A stretch of DNA of 34,809 bases from an uncultured Burkholderiales bacterium (GCA_903956845.1 CAJBOO010000272.1:1-34809), one strand, 5' to 3'. Shown: positions 1-8,282, counted from the stretch's first letter. Program-made: numbers and translations. The notes: generated from the letters alone by a model not told the origin.

Positions 1-35
1 ACCGCATCCTAACCAATTGGAGCGCTGACCGATGA
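1..35 (+). CDS. possible 3' end of an upstream gene (partial)
   Basis: The first bases may be the tail of a gene that begins before the window. The third frame is open from the edge to a TGA at 33-35 and would overlap the next start as ATGA, the arrangement used at seven other junctions here. The second frame is also open, to a TGA at 26-28. Fewer than 11 codons are visible, so neither frame nor product can be decided. Confidence 0.25.
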   Translation, partial: RILTNWSADR

Positions 36-955
36 TCGTGCAATGGGACGGCCACGAGATGAGCGCTTGGGACCATGACCACGCCCAGGCGGCAGCTGCC
101 TTGCAGCAAGACTGGGCCTATGGCTCAACCGCGGTCAGTTTGGGCGCACTGGTCTTGCGCGCCCGTGTGCATGCCGATGGCGTGCCGGTGGCGATGGCGC
201 AGTTCATCGTGAGACGCTTTGGCAAGCTCGCTTCGCTGGCCTTGTGCACGCGGGGCCCGATCTGGCTGCAAGCGCTCTCCGGCGCTGACAAAGCCTTGGC
301 CTACCGAGCCATGCGCCAAAGCATTCCCATGCGAGGCCTGCGCTTCATGATGGTCACGCCCGACGAGTTGCAAGGCGCAGACCATGGTTTGCCGTCGATG
401 CGCCGCGTCATGTCGGGCGCGGCCACGGTCATGATGGACATTGCACAACCCATGGACGCCTTGCGCGCCAACTTGGACAAACGCTGGCGGCAACCTTTGG
501 TCAGCGCAGAAAAGTCCAAGCTGACCATCCACCGCATGGGCACTAACCCTGGGCAATACCGCTGGTTGTTGGATGCTGAAATGAAACAACGCGAAGACCG
601 AGGCTTGGAGGGCATGCCACCGGTTTGGTTTCAACACTACATCGAGTCCCGCAAACAACCTGCCAAAAGTGTTTTGTTGGTGCGTGCTGATGTCGGCCGC
701 GATCGCGTGGCCGCGATGATGTTTTTGCTGCACGGCCAGGCCGCCACCTACCAAGTGGGCTGGACCTCGGAGGCAGGGCGGGACCTTCATGCCCATCACC
801 TGATCATGTGGAAGGGTATCGAGGAACTGCGCGAACGCGGTGTCCGCATGCTGGACTTGGGGGGCATCAACACCGCTCGCAGCGCCGGCATCGCACGGTT
901 CAAGATGGCCACAGGCGGCCAAGTGCGCGTGCTGGCGGGCAGCTACTTTTCATGA
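32..955 (+). CDS. FemAB/GNAT-like acyltransferase
   Basis: A 307-residue cytoplasmic protein without signal peptide or membrane segment. The C-terminal half (about residues 150-300) resembles the GNAT fold of the FemAB/BioF2-like group, enzymes that move acyl or aminoacyl groups onto amines. Visible hallmarks are a segment near 180-200 rich in basic residues, the strand AAMMFLLHGQAATYQVGWTS, and the late motif RMLDLGGIN followed by a Phe-Lys loop; LDLGG-type motifs are common in FemAB-like proteins. The substrate is unknown. A GGAG sits at 19-22, nine bases before the ATG. The stop overlaps the ccmA start as ATGA, so it is probably translated with the ccm operon, although the family has no established role in cytochrome c maturation. 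The fold assignment is fairly safe; the function is open. Confidence 0.8.
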   Translation: MIVQWDGHEMSAWDHDHAQAAAALQQDWAYGSTAVSLGALVLRARVHADGVPVAMAQFIVRRFGKLASLALCTRGPIWLQALSGADKALAYRAMRQSIPMRGLRFMMVTPDELQGADHGLPSMRRVMSGAATVMMDIAQPMDALRANLDKRWRQPLVSAEKSKLTIHRMGTNPGQYRWLLDAEMKQREDRGLEGMPPVWFQHYIESRKQPAKSVLLVRADVGRDRVAAMMFLLHGQAATYQVGWTSEAGRDLHAHHLIMWKGIEELRERGVRMLDLGGINTARSAGIARFKMATGGQVRVLAGSYFS

Positions 956-1578
956 ACACACCCTTGCTGCAGGTGCAACAAGTCAGCTGCGAGCGCGGCG
1001 GGCGGGCGCTGTTTCAAGCCGTGAGCTTTGGCTTGCACCTGGGACAAGCCCTGCATGTGCAAGGCGACAACGGCGCGGGCAAAACCACGTTGTTGAGGGC
1101 TTTGGCCGGTCTCACACCCATTGCCCAAGGCCAGGTGCAATGGCGAGGCTTGGACAGCGTGCAACACCGCGCTGGGTTTCATGCAGACATGCTCTACCTG
1201 GGCCATGCCTTGGGTTTGAAAGACGAACTCACGGCTGTGGAAAACGTGTTGTTCAGCGCCGCCATGGCAGGACAACAACTCAGTCGGTCTGAGGCCTTGC
1301 AAGCTTTGACCACCCAAGGTTTGCGCAGCCGCGCCCATTTGCCCTTGCGGGTCTTGTCTCAGGGCCAAAAAAGACGGGTCGCCTTGGCACGCTTGCAATC
1401 AGCCACATCGTGTTTGTGGTTATTGGACGAACCTTTCGTGGCGCTCGACACCGACGCGGTTCACGCACTGCAAACACTCTTGCAAACGCACGTGGCGCAA
1501 GGCGGAGCGGTGGTGTTCACCAGTCACCAGCCAGTGTCACTGGGTCAGGACATGCAAACACTGAGGTTGCAGGCATGA
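952..1578 (+). CDS. ccmA: CcmA, heme exporter ATP-binding subunit
   Basis: ATPase of the CcmABCD complex, which uses ATP hydrolysis to release heme-loaded CcmE from CcmC at the inner membrane. The 208-residue protein has the complete ABC ATPase set: Walker A GDNGAGKTT at residues 38-46, the signature LSQGQKRRVALARL, Walker B LWLLDEPF followed by VALDTD, and a switch His in the TSHQP motif. The reading frame stays open further upstream, but the ATG at 952 is chosen because it gives the normal CcmA length and N-terminus and overlaps the preceding stop by four bases. The stop overlaps the ccmB start in the same way (ATGA at 1575-1578). Confidence 0.96.
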   Translation: MNTPLLQVQQVSCERGGRALFQAVSFGLHLGQALHVQGDNGAGKTTLLRALAGLTPIAQGQVQWRGLDSVQHRAGFHADMLYLGHALGLKDELTAVENVLFSAAMAGQQLSRSEALQALTTQGLRSRAHLPLRVLSQGQKRRVALARLQSATSCLWLLDEPFVALDTDAVHALQTLLQTHVAQGGAVVFTSHQPVSLGQDMQTLRLQA

Positions 1579-2240
1579 ACATCTGGACCACCGTGGTGAT
1601 GCGTGACCTGCGCTTGGCTTTGCGGCGCAAGTCCGAGGTGCTCAGCGGCGTGTTTTTCTTTGTGGTGGTGGCAGCCCTGTTTCCTTTGGCCATCGGCCCA
1701 GAGCCCGCCATGCTGCGGCAAATCGGTCCTGGCGTGTTGTGGGTAGGCGCGTTGTTGGCCAGCATGTTGGCTTTGCCGCGTTTGTTCGAGGCCGACCACC
1801 GCGATGGTGCCCTGGAAAACATGCTTTTGTCCCCACACCCTTTATGGCTGTTGGTCTCAGGGAAAATAACCGCGCATTGGCTGCTCTCTGGCTTGCCCTT
1901 GGTAGCATTGGCCCCTGTGTTGGGTTTGCAATTCAATCTCTCCACCGATGCCTTGTGGGTGTTGTGTTTGACGCTGTTGTTGGGCACACCTGTGTTGTCT
2001 TGCGTGGGTGCCATTGGTGCGGCGCTCACCTTGGGGGTGCGGGGTGGCGGGGTGTTGATCTCTTTGCTGGTGTTGCCCTTGTTTGTCCCTGTGTTGGTGT
2101 TCGGTGCTGGGGCGGTGCAAGCGTTGGACAGTGGTTTAGGGGCGCAAGCCCATGTGTCGATATTGTTGGCCTTGTTGTTGCCAGCACTGTTTTTCAGCCC
2201 TTGGGCCTGCAGCGCTGCCTTGCGCATCGCCTTGGAATGA
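1575..2240 (+). CDS. ccmB: CcmB, heme exporter membrane subunit
   Basis: Membrane partner of CcmA in the heme-handling ABC complex of cytochrome c maturation System I. The protein has 221 residues, the usual CcmB length, with about six hydrophobic segments. It starts with a short cytoplasmic stretch (RDLRLALRRKSE) typical of the family, followed by a hydrophobic segment that ends in FPLAIGPEP. The conserved loop LPRLFEADHRDGALE lies near residues 65-80 and is the region that contacts CcmA. The ATG at 1575 is supported by the ATGA overlap with ccmA and by its match to the family N-terminus. The next gene begins four bases after the stop. Confidence 0.95.
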   Translation: MNIWTTVVMRDLRLALRRKSEVLSGVFFFVVVAALFPLAIGPEPAMLRQIGPGVLWVGALLASMLALPRLFEADHRDGALENMLLSPHPLWLLVSGKITAHWLLSGLPLVALAPVLGLQFNLSTDALWVLCLTLLLGTPVLSCVGAIGAALTLGVRGGGVLISLLVLPLFVPVLVFGAGAVQALDSGLGAQAHVSILLALLLPALFFSPWACSAALRIALE

Positions 2241-2244
2241 TGGA

Positions 2245-2994
2245 ATGACGATTCGCTGGTTTTATTACGCTGCGCCCCAGACGTTTCATGGTTTGGCCGG
2301 ACGCCTGTGGCCTTGGTTGGCTGCATTGGCCGCCTTGTTAACGGTGGCTGGGTTGTGGGTTGGTTTTGCCATGGCCCCGTCGGACGCTCAGCAGGGCGAG
2401 GGTTACCGCATCATTTTTGTTCACGTGCCCGCCTCTTGGATGTCCATGGTGATTTACATGGCCATGGCGTTTTGGAGCGTCTTGGGTTTGACTTTCAATA
2501 CCCGCTTGTCCGGCATGATGACCCGCGCGTTGGCGCCCACGGGGGCCATGTTTGCCTTTTTGTCTTTGTGGACCGGCGCTTTGTGGGGCAAGCCGATGTG
2601 GGGTACTTGGTGGGTATGGGATGCGCGCCTGACCTCTGAGCTGATTTTGTTTTTCCTTTATTTGGGCTATATGGCGCTGACCTCGGCCATCGATGATGTG
2701 CGGCGCGGTGACAAAGCCGGCTCCCTGATTGCCATCGTGGGTGCGATCAATGTGCCCATCATTTATTTCTCGGTCAAGTGGTGGAACACCCTGCACCAAG
2801 GCGCTTCGGTGTCGCTCACCAAATCACCCAGCATGGCGCAACTCATGTTGTGGGGCATGTTGCTTATGGCACTGGCATTTTGGTTTTACACCTTAGCCAT
2901 CGTGTGTTACAGGGTAAGGTCTCTCATCGTCGAGCGTGAGCGCCACGCAGATTGGGTGCAAGCTTTGCCCGAAGTATCAGGAGCACGCGCATGA
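2245..2994 (+). CDS. ccmC: CcmC, heme transporter / CcmE heme-loading protein
   Basis: Inner-membrane protein that presents heme to CcmE for covalent attachment. It has 249 residues and about six membrane segments. The tryptophan-rich periplasmic signature MWGTWWVWDARLT lies at residues 118-130, and the two conserved heme-ligand histidines are visible at H60 (FVHVPASW) and H184 (NTLHQGAS). The start at 2245 is preferred over an upstream in-frame codon that would add 31 residues unlike the family. The stop overlaps ccmD as ATGA. Confidence 0.96.
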   Translation: MTIRWFYYAAPQTFHGLAGRLWPWLAALAALLTVAGLWVGFAMAPSDAQQGEGYRIIFVHVPASWMSMVIYMAMAFWSVLGLTFNTRLSGMMTRALAPTGAMFAFLSLWTGALWGKPMWGTWWVWDARLTSELILFFLYLGYMALTSAIDDVRRGDKAGSLIAIVGAINVPIIYFSVKWWNTLHQGASVSLTKSPSMAQLMLWGMLLMALAFWFYTLAIVCYRVRSLIVERERHADWVQALPEVSGARA

Positions 2995-3167
2995 GATGGG
3001 AGAGTTGGTCACAATTTTGGGACATGGGCGGCTATGGCCTGTATGTCTGGGGCAGCATGGGCATGACTTTTTTGTTCTTGTTGCTTGAAATTTGGCAAGC
3101 CCGCGTGGCCCACCAACATGCCTTGGCCTTGGCCCGCACCGAAGCAGATCTCAAGGAGTCACCATGA
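2991..3167 (+). CDS. ccmD: CcmD, small heme exporter subunit
   Basis: A 58-residue single-pass membrane protein needed to release holo-CcmE from the CcmABC complex. It shows the CcmD plan: an N-terminal Trp/Met/Gly-rich stretch (FWDMGGYGLYVWGSMGMT), one hydrophobic helix (FLFLLLEIW), then a basic and polar cytoplasmic tail (RVAHQHALALARTEADLKE). The small size and the position between ccmC and ccmE, with ATGA overlaps on both sides, make the assignment firm despite low sequence conservation in the family. The longer in-frame extension upstream lies inside ccmC and is not used. Confidence 0.92.
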   Translation: MRWESWSQFWDMGGYGLYVWGSMGMTFLFLLLEIWQARVAHQHALALARTEADLKESP

Positions 3168-3616
3168 GTTGGAGTCCACGCCAAAAACGCTTTGGCTTGA
3201 TCGCAGGTGGCGTGCTGGTGTTGTCTGTCGCGGCGGCATTTGTGTTGAATGCCTTTCAAAGCAACTTGGTTTTTTTCTTCACGCCCACCCAAATCTTGAA
3301 CGGTGAAGCGCCAACCAATAAAACCTTCCGTATCGGTGGCATGGTCAAGGCAGAGAGTTTGAAACGCGAGGGCACCGAAGTGAGCTTTGTGGTGACCGAT
3401 ACCGCCAAAGACATCACGGTGCGCTACACCGGTTTGTTGCCCGACCTGTTCAAGGAAGGCAAGGGCGTGGTGGCGCAGGGCAAACTCAATGACCAGGGCG
3501 AAATGATCGCCGCTGAAGTGTTGGCCAAGCACGATGAAAATTACATGCCACCCGAGGCGCAACACGCCTTGGACAAAGCCGCCCAAGCCCGGGCAGCGCA
3601 GTCGGTCAAACCCTGA
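3164..3616 (+). CDS. ccmE: CcmE, periplasmic heme chaperone
   Basis: Membrane-anchored chaperone that binds heme covalently and carries it to the CcmFH lyase. The 150-residue protein has a basic N-terminus (SPRQKRF), one membrane anchor at about residues 11-30, and an OB-fold periplasmic domain. The heme-attachment motif LAKHDENYMPPE is intact, with H123 as the covalent ligand and Y127 as the conserved axial ligand. The tail after residue 131 is short and Ala/Gln-rich. The ATG at 3164 is preferred because it overlaps the ccmD stop as ATGA, follows AAGGAG, and begins the typical MSWSPRQKR N-terminus. Confidence 0.96.
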   Translation: MSWSPRQKRFGLIAGGVLVLSVAAAFVLNAFQSNLVFFFTPTQILNGEAPTNKTFRIGGMVKAESLKREGTEVSFVVTDTAKDITVRYTGLLPDLFKEGKGVVAQGKLNDQGEMIAAEVLAKHDENYMPPEAQHALDKAAQARAAQSVKP

Positions 3617-3630
3617 AAGTATGGCGCCCC

Positions 3631-5592
3631 ATGATTCCTGAACTCGGTCAATTTTCTTTGGTGCTGGCCACCGTGCTGGCACTGATCTTGGGGGTGTTCC
3701 CCTTGTGGGGCACGGTCAACCACAACAGCAGTTGGCAGTCCTTGGCACGCCCTGCGGCGCTGATGCAATTTGTCTTGGTGGCTTTTTCATTTGCTTGCCT
3801 GGCTTACGCTTTTTTAACCAATGATTTCTCGGTCAAGTACGTGGCTGGGCATTCCAACACCTTGTTACCCAAGCCCTACCAATTCGCTGCGGTTTGGGGT
3901 GGCCATGAAGGTTCCTTGCTCTTATGGATGCTGATGCTCACGGGGTGGACTGCCGCGGTGGCCTTGTTTTCCAAAAGCCTGCCCTTGGCCATGGTGGCGC
4001 GTGTGCTGGGCGTGCTCGGTTTGGTGGGTGTCGGATTCCTGATGTTCATCCTGATCACCTCCAATCCGTTTGACCGTTTGTACCCTGTGCCACCCGATGG
4101 ACGTGACTTGAACCCCTTGTTGCAAGACCCGGGGTTGGTGATCCATCCACCCATGCTCTACATGGGCTACGTGGGTTTGTCGGTGGCGTTTGCATTCGCC
4201 ATCGCGGCCATGTTGTCCGGACGTTTGGATGCGGCCTGGGCCCGTTGGTCGCGTCCGTGGACCGTGATCGCCTGGGCCTTCTTGACCTTTGGCATCGGCT
4301 TGGGTTCATGGTGGGCCTATTACGAACTGGGCTGGGGCGGTTGGTGGTTCTGGGACCCGGTTGAAAACGCCTCACTCATGCCTTGGCTGGTTGCCACCGC
4401 CTTGATCCACTCACTCATGGTCACGGAAAAGCGTGGCAGCTTCAAAGCCTGGACCGTGTTGCTCGCGATCGCGGCTTTTTCGCTGTCTTTGCTGGGTACT
4501 TTCTTGGTTCGCTCGGGGGTGCTGACTTCGGTGCATGCCTTTGCCTCGGACCCGTCGCGCGGTATTTTCATTTTGTGTTTTTTGGCGGTGGTGGTGGGCG
4601 CTTCGCTCACGTTGTTCGCTTGGCGCGCACCCTCGGTGACCTTGGGCGGCAGCATGGGCCTGATTTCCCGCGAATCCTTCATGTTGCTCAACAGCGTCTT
4701 GCTGGTGGTCGCCACGGGTGCTGTGTTGTTGGGCACGCTTTACCCATTGATCATCGATGCCCTGAACATGGGCAAGTTGTCGGTGGGACCACCTTATTTC
4801 AACCTGGTGTTTGCCCCGTTGATGGTGCCGCTCTTGTTCATCTTGGTGCCGGGCACGGTGGCGCGTTGGCGCGAAGCCAACATGGCTGAGATGTGGATGC
4901 AATTGCGCTGGGTTGGCCTGGCGTCGCTGGTCTTGGCCATCGCTTTGCCTTTTGTGTGGGGCAGTTGGTCTGCAGGCACGGCATTGGGTATTTTCTTGGG
5001 CTTGTGGGTGGCCTTGGGCAGTTTGCAAAGCGTGGTTGAACGTCTGCGCCAACCTGGGCGCATCGGTGGTTCGTTCTGGGGCCAGCATTTGGCCCACTTT
5101 GGCTTGGCAGTGGTGGTGTTGGGCGTCACCGGCGTCAAGTCTTTTGAGGTTGAGCGCGATGTGCGCATGGGCTTGGGTGACACCGTCACCATCGCGCCTT
5201 ACGCCTTCCGCTTGGTGGACATGGTGGACGTCAATGGCCCCAACTACAAAGCCTCTCAAGCGCATGTCGAGGTCCTGAAAAACGACGTGGTGTTTGACAC
5301 CTTGTTCCCAGAAAAACGCCGTTACTTCTCCACCGCCATGCCCATGACCGAAGCGGCTATCCGCTCGGATTTTTGGGGTGATTTGTATGTGTCTTTAGGC
5401 GACCCCTTGCCAGGCGACAAACCCAGCTGGAGCATGCGCGTTTATCACAAGCCTTTCGTGCCTTGGCTGTGGGTAGGCGTGTTGTTGATGGTCTTGGGTG
5501 GCATGGTGGCTGCGATGGACCGCCGCTACCGTCGACGCAATGTGGCCGCGCAATTGAAGACCGCAGGTGAGAGCCTGTCCTCGGCCGCCTGA
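3631..5592 (+). CDS. ccmF: CcmF, cytochrome c heme lyase subunit
   Basis: Core of the heme lyase that joins heme to the CXXCH cysteines of apocytochrome c in the periplasm. The 653-residue polytopic protein is of normal family length. The diagnostic tryptophan-rich motif GWGGWWFWDPVENAS lies at residues 234-248. Other family landmarks are the early AVWGGHEGSLLLWML segment, the loop DPGLVIHPPMLYMGYVG, and the LLGTFLVRSGVLTSVHAFA stretch after the WWD motif. A large periplasmic domain follows before the last membrane helix (about residues 615-635). It starts 14 bases after ccmE and ends five bases before ccmG. Confidence 0.97.
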   Translation: MIPELGQFSLVLATVLALILGVFPLWGTVNHNSSWQSLARPAALMQFVLVAFSFACLAYAFLTNDFSVKYVAGHSNTLLPKPYQFAAVWGGHEGSLLLWMLMLTGWTAAVALFSKSLPLAMVARVLGVLGLVGVGFLMFILITSNPFDRLYPVPPDGRDLNPLLQDPGLVIHPPMLYMGYVGLSVAFAFAIAAMLSGRLDAAWARWSRPWTVIAWAFLTFGIGLGSWWAYYELGWGGWWFWDPVENASLMPWLVATALIHSLMVTEKRGSFKAWTVLLAIAAFSLSLLGTFLVRSGVLTSVHAFASDPSRGIFILCFLAVVVGASLTLFAWRAPSVTLGGSMGLISRESFMLLNSVLLVVATGAVLLGTLYPLIIDALNMGKLSVGPPYFNLVFAPLMVPLLFILVPGTVARWREANMAEMWMQLRWVGLASLVLAIALPFVWGSWSAGTALGIFLGLWVALGSLQSVVERLRQPGRIGGSFWGQHLAHFGLAVVVLGVTGVKSFEVERDVRMGLGDTVTIAPYAFRLVDMVDVNGPNYKASQAHVEVLKNDVVFDTLFPEKRRYFSTAMPMTEAAIRSDFWGDLYVSLGDPLPGDKPSWSMRVYHKPFVPWLWVGVLLMVLGGMVAAMDRRYRRRNVAAQLKTAGESLSSAA

Positions 5593-5596
5593 TGCC

Positions 5597-6178
5597 ATGA
5601 AAAAATTTCTGATTCCTTTGGCCTTGTTCATGGGCTTGGTGGTGTTTTTGGCGGTTGGCTTGAAGCGCGATCCGCGTGAAATCCCGTCACCGTTGGTGGG
5701 CAAACCGGCACCCGCTTTCAGCTTGCCTACTTTGGTGGGAGACAAGCCTTTCAGCCCCGCTGATTTCAAGGGCCAGGTCTGGATGTTCAATGTCTGGGCA
5801 ACCTGGTGTGTGGCTTGCCGTGAAGAACATCCCCTGCTGGTCGAGTTCTCACAAACCCAAAGCGTCCCGATCGTGGGCTTGAGTTACAAAGAAATCCAAG
5901 CCGCCGACCAGGCCAATGGTCCGCTCAGCGAGGAAGCCAAGTTGGTCTTGGCGCGTGAGCGCAGCTTGCGCTTCTTGCAGCGTCAAGGCGACCCTTACAA
6001 GTTGTCGGTGATGGACTTGGACGGGACGGTCGGCATCAATTACGGGGTGTATGGCGTGCCCGAGACCTACTTGATTGACCGTCAAGGCATCATCCGCTTC
6101 AAGCATGTGGGTCCAGTGACTCCCCAGTTGTTGCAAGACAAACTCTTGCCCCTGATTCGCGAATTGGAAGCCTCATGA
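5597..6178 (+). CDS. ccmG: CcmG/DsbE, thiol:disulfide oxidoreductase
   Basis: Membrane-tethered thioredoxin-like protein that reduces the apocytochrome c or CcmH disulfide before heme attachment. The 193-residue protein has an N-terminal anchor (residues 3-22) and a periplasmic thioredoxin fold. The active site WCVACREEHP has C71 and C74 in a WCxxC arrangement, and the cis-proline loop lies in YGVYGVPETYLID. The ATG at 5597 is chosen because it begins directly with MKKFLIPLALFM, a normal anchor; an upstream in-frame start would overlap ccmF and add polar residues. The stop overlaps ccmH as ATGA. Confidence 0.96.
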   Translation: MKKFLIPLALFMGLVVFLAVGLKRDPREIPSPLVGKPAPAFSLPTLVGDKPFSPADFKGQVWMFNVWATWCVACREEHPLLVEFSQTQSVPIVGLSYKEIQAADQANGPLSEEAKLVLARERSLRFLQRQGDPYKLSVMDLDGTVGINYGVYGVPETYLIDRQGIIRFKHVGPVTPQLLQDKLLPLIRELEAS

Positions 6179-6618
6179 AGCGTTGGCTATGGATACTGTG
6201 CATGAGCGCGAGCGTGGCTTGGGCAGGCGAGGCCCAGCCGATGGCAGATGACCCCAAGGTTGAAGCCCGTTTGGTGGCGATTGCCGAAGAACTGCGCTGC
6301 TTGGTGTGTCAAAACGAATCCTTGGCCTCGTCGCATGCCGAATTGGCGGAAGACCTGCGCCGCGAAGTGCGCAAGTTGATTCGCCAGGACATGACCGACG
6401 CGCAAATCAAAACCTATTTGGTCGAGCGCTATGGCGACTTCGTGCTTTACCGTCCCCCTGTCAAACCCCTGACCTGGCCCTTGTGGTTCGGCCCCTTTGT
6501 CTTGCTGGGCTTGGCGGTGTGGGGCTTGTGGCGTTACTTGCGGCAACGCAAAGCGCTTGTTCACCAACGCATGAGCGAAGCCGACAATGCTCAAGCCGAC
6601 TCTTTGCTCAAGGACTGA
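6175..6618 (+). CDS. ccmH: CcmH (CcmL-type), cytochrome c maturation thioreductase
   Basis: Periplasm-facing membrane protein that handles the apocytochrome thiols together with CcmG and CcmF. The 147-residue protein has a Sec signal peptide (cleavage probably after AWAGEA), the redox motif LRCLVCQNES with C42 and C45, a three-helix domain containing REVRKLIRQDMTD and YLVERYGDFVLYRPP, and one C-terminal membrane helix at about residues 103-122. This is the short CcmH form; the TPR part found fused in E. coli CcmH is encoded separately here by the next gene, ccmI. Confidence 0.95.
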   Translation: MKRWLWILCMSASVAWAGEAQPMADDPKVEARLVAIAEELRCLVCQNESLASSHAELAEDLRREVRKLIRQDMTDAQIKTYLVERYGDFVLYRPPVKPLTWPLWFGPFVLLGLAVWGLWRYLRQRKALVHQRMSEADNAQADSLLKD

Positions 6619-7911
6619 ATGAACGCCGTTCAAATTTTCATCGCGCTTGCACTGGCGCTGACCGTGGTGGTGGTGGGTGTTTTGTGGCGTGCCTTGTGGC
6701 GTGCCTCCACCCCTGCGGTGGGTGGCCATGAGCGCGAAAACGTGCTCTCCCATGTGGCGGTCTACCGTGAGCAAGTGGCCGATCTCGAGCGTGAACTCGC
6801 GCATGGCAGCTTGGACCAGGCCGGCTTTGATTTGTCACACGAAGAATTGACGCAGCGCTTGCTCGAAGACGCGCCACCTCCCACGCCGACCGTTGTCAAC
6901 ACCCCGACCAGACCCAAGTGGTTGATGGGCAGTTTGGCATTGGCTGTGCCACTGATCGCGTTCAGCATGTATTTCGTGGTGGGCACGCCCATGGCTTTGG
7001 ACCCCAACCTCGCCGCCCAATCACAAGGGGATGAGCAAATCACGCCTGAGCGTTTGGCCGCCATGGCCGAGCAACTCAGCCAGCGGCTTGAAAAGGAACC
7101 CAACAACGCCGAAGGCTGGGTGATGCTGGGGCGCATTGAGCGGGCGCTGGCGCGCTACGACGAGGCAGACGTGGCTTTGCAAAAAGCACTGGCCTTGTCG
7201 CGCAATGACGATGTGATGATCGAGCGTGCCGAATTGTTGGCGCAGAAAAACATGGGTGAATTCAAGGGTGAACCTTGGGCCATCATCAACAAAGTATTGA
7301 AATCAGACCCCAACAATGGCAACGCCTTGCTGCTGGCGGGCAGTGCTGCCTTTTCAGAGGGTCGCTTCAAAGAAGCGCTGGCTTATTGGGAAAAAGTGCG
7401 TGCATTGTTGCCCGCTTCGTCCCCTGACATGCCTGCCTTGGCCGAAGCCATCGACAAAGCGCGTGAGCGTTTGGGGCTGGCACCCTTGGTGCCGCCAACC
7501 AGCTTGGCCAATGCGCCGGCGAGTGCGGGTACCGTGCCCAACAAACCCGTCTCCGATGGCACCGAACGCTTAACGGGGCGGGTGACCCTCAACCCAGCTT
7601 TGGCCGCGCAGGTCTCGCCCAGCGATACCGTGTTCATTTATGCCAATGCAGCCGATGGACCGCGCATGCCCTTGGCCATCATCCGCACCACGGTGGACAA
7701 ATTGCCTTACGACTTTGTATTGGATGACAGCTTGGCGATGAACCCTCAGATGAAGTTATCGCAAGTCAAGTCGGTGATGGTGCGTGCCCGCATTTCCAAA
7801 AGCGGCAATGCCATGCCGCAAGCAGGCGACCTGGGCGCCAGTGTGGGGCCGGTGACGCCAGGCAGTGCAGACAAGCTGACGCTGGATATCGCCCAGGCCT
7901 TCAAGCCCTGA
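6619..7911 (+). CDS. ccmI: CcmI, TPR protein that binds apocytochrome c
   Basis: Apocytochrome chaperone that captures the C-terminus of apocytochrome c for the CcmFH lyase. The 430-residue protein has an N-terminal membrane helix (residues 3-24), a cytoplasmic stretch with YREQVADLERELAHGSL that is typical of the family, a second membrane helix at about 95-115, then a periplasmic TPR array (about 130-270; motifs AEGWVMLGRIERALARYDEA and NALLLAGSAAFSEGRFKEAL). The C-terminal domain (about 310-430) has the CcmI-type beta-rich sequence GRVTLNPALAAQVSPSDTVF. The start directly follows the ccmH stop. It is the last gene of the operon, and its TGA directly abuts the complementary TGA of fliN. Confidence 0.93.
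   Translation: MNAVQIFIALALALTVVVVGVLWRALWRASTPAVGGHERENVLSHVAVYREQVADLERELAHGSLDQAGFDLSHEELTQRLLEDAPPPTPTVVNTPTRPKWLMGSLALAVPLIAFSMYFVVGTPMALDPNLAAQSQGDEQITPERLAAMAEQLSQRLEKEPNNAEGWVMLGRIERALARYDEADVALQKALALSRNDDVMIERAELLAQKNMGEFKGEPWAIINKVLKSDPNNGNALLLAGSAAFSEGRFKEALAYWEKVRALLPASSPDMPALAEAIDKARERLGLAPLVPPTSLANAPASAGTVPNKPVSDGTERLTGRVTLNPALAAQVSPSDTVFIYANAADGPRMPLAIIRTTVDKLPYDFVLDDSLAMNPQMKLSQVKSVMVRARISKSGNAMPQAGDLGASVGPVTPGSADKLTLDIAQAFKP
6682..6705 (+). repeat. 12-bp perfect tandem duplication inside ccmI
   Basis: The unit TTGTGGCGTGCC occurs twice in direct succession at 6682-6693 and 6694-6705. In frame it encodes LWRA twice, just after the first membrane helix of CcmI. The reading frame is kept. 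It looks like a recent slippage duplication adding four residues. Confidence 0.85.
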
Positions 7912-8265
7912 TCAGATGGATTTGAGTCGGTCGGTGGATGGCACCACGCGCGTCAAGCGAATGCCATAGCGGTCATTGACCAACACCACTTCGCCTTGGG
8001 CGACCACGGTGTCGTTGACCAACAGGTCCAGGGGTTCGCCAGCGATGCGGTCCAGTTCGACCACGCTGCCTTGGGTCAGGCGCATCAAGTCTTTGATCTT
8101 GATGTTGGTGCGACCGACTTCAATGGACAAATTGACCGAAATGTTTTGCAACACCTCAGGGTTGATGTTGCCCGGCTGCGAGACTTGAAATTCTTCAGCG
8201 GAAGGTGGGGTTGAGTCCAGTCCAGCCTCTTGCCCGTCTTGGGGTTCTGCGGTGGTGTCGTTCAT
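7912..8265 (-). CDS. fliN: FliN, flagellar C-ring switch protein
   Basis: Component of the cytoplasmic C-ring that forms the lower ring of the rotor and docks the FliH-FliI export ATPase. The 117-residue protein has a short variable N-terminus (1-35) and a complete SpoA domain (about 38-115) with the usual sequence NISVNLSIEVGRTNIKIKDL, LTQGSVVELDRIAGEPLDLL and a final DRYGIRLTRVV. AGGAG precedes the ATG. It is the last gene of fliKLMN here; the fliO, fliP, fliQ and fliR genes that usually follow are not present. Its stop touches the ccmI stop with no spacer. Confidence 0.95.
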   Translation of the reverse strand: MNDTTAEPQDGQEAGLDSTPPSAEEFQVSQPGNINPEVLQNISVNLSIEVGRTNIKIKDLMRLTQGSVVELDRIAGEPLDLLVNDTVVAQGEVVLVNDRYGIRLTRVVPSTDRLKSI

Positions 8266-8282
8266 GTTGTTCTCCTGCCTTC

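Noticed and set aside
1384-1396. TTGGCACG followed by TTGCA in ccmA
   Set aside because: Only one base separates the two blocks instead of four, so it cannot be a sigma54 promoter.
3384-3392. ACCGATAC-like sigma28 motif near 3390-3400 in ccmE
   Set aside because: It is inside coding sequence, with no matching -35 block and no late flagellar gene downstream.
4411-5265. 284-codon open frame on the minus strand inside ccmF
   Set aside because: Lies wholly within the conserved ccmF gene; its Gln/His/Arg-rich translation is typical of an antisense shadow.
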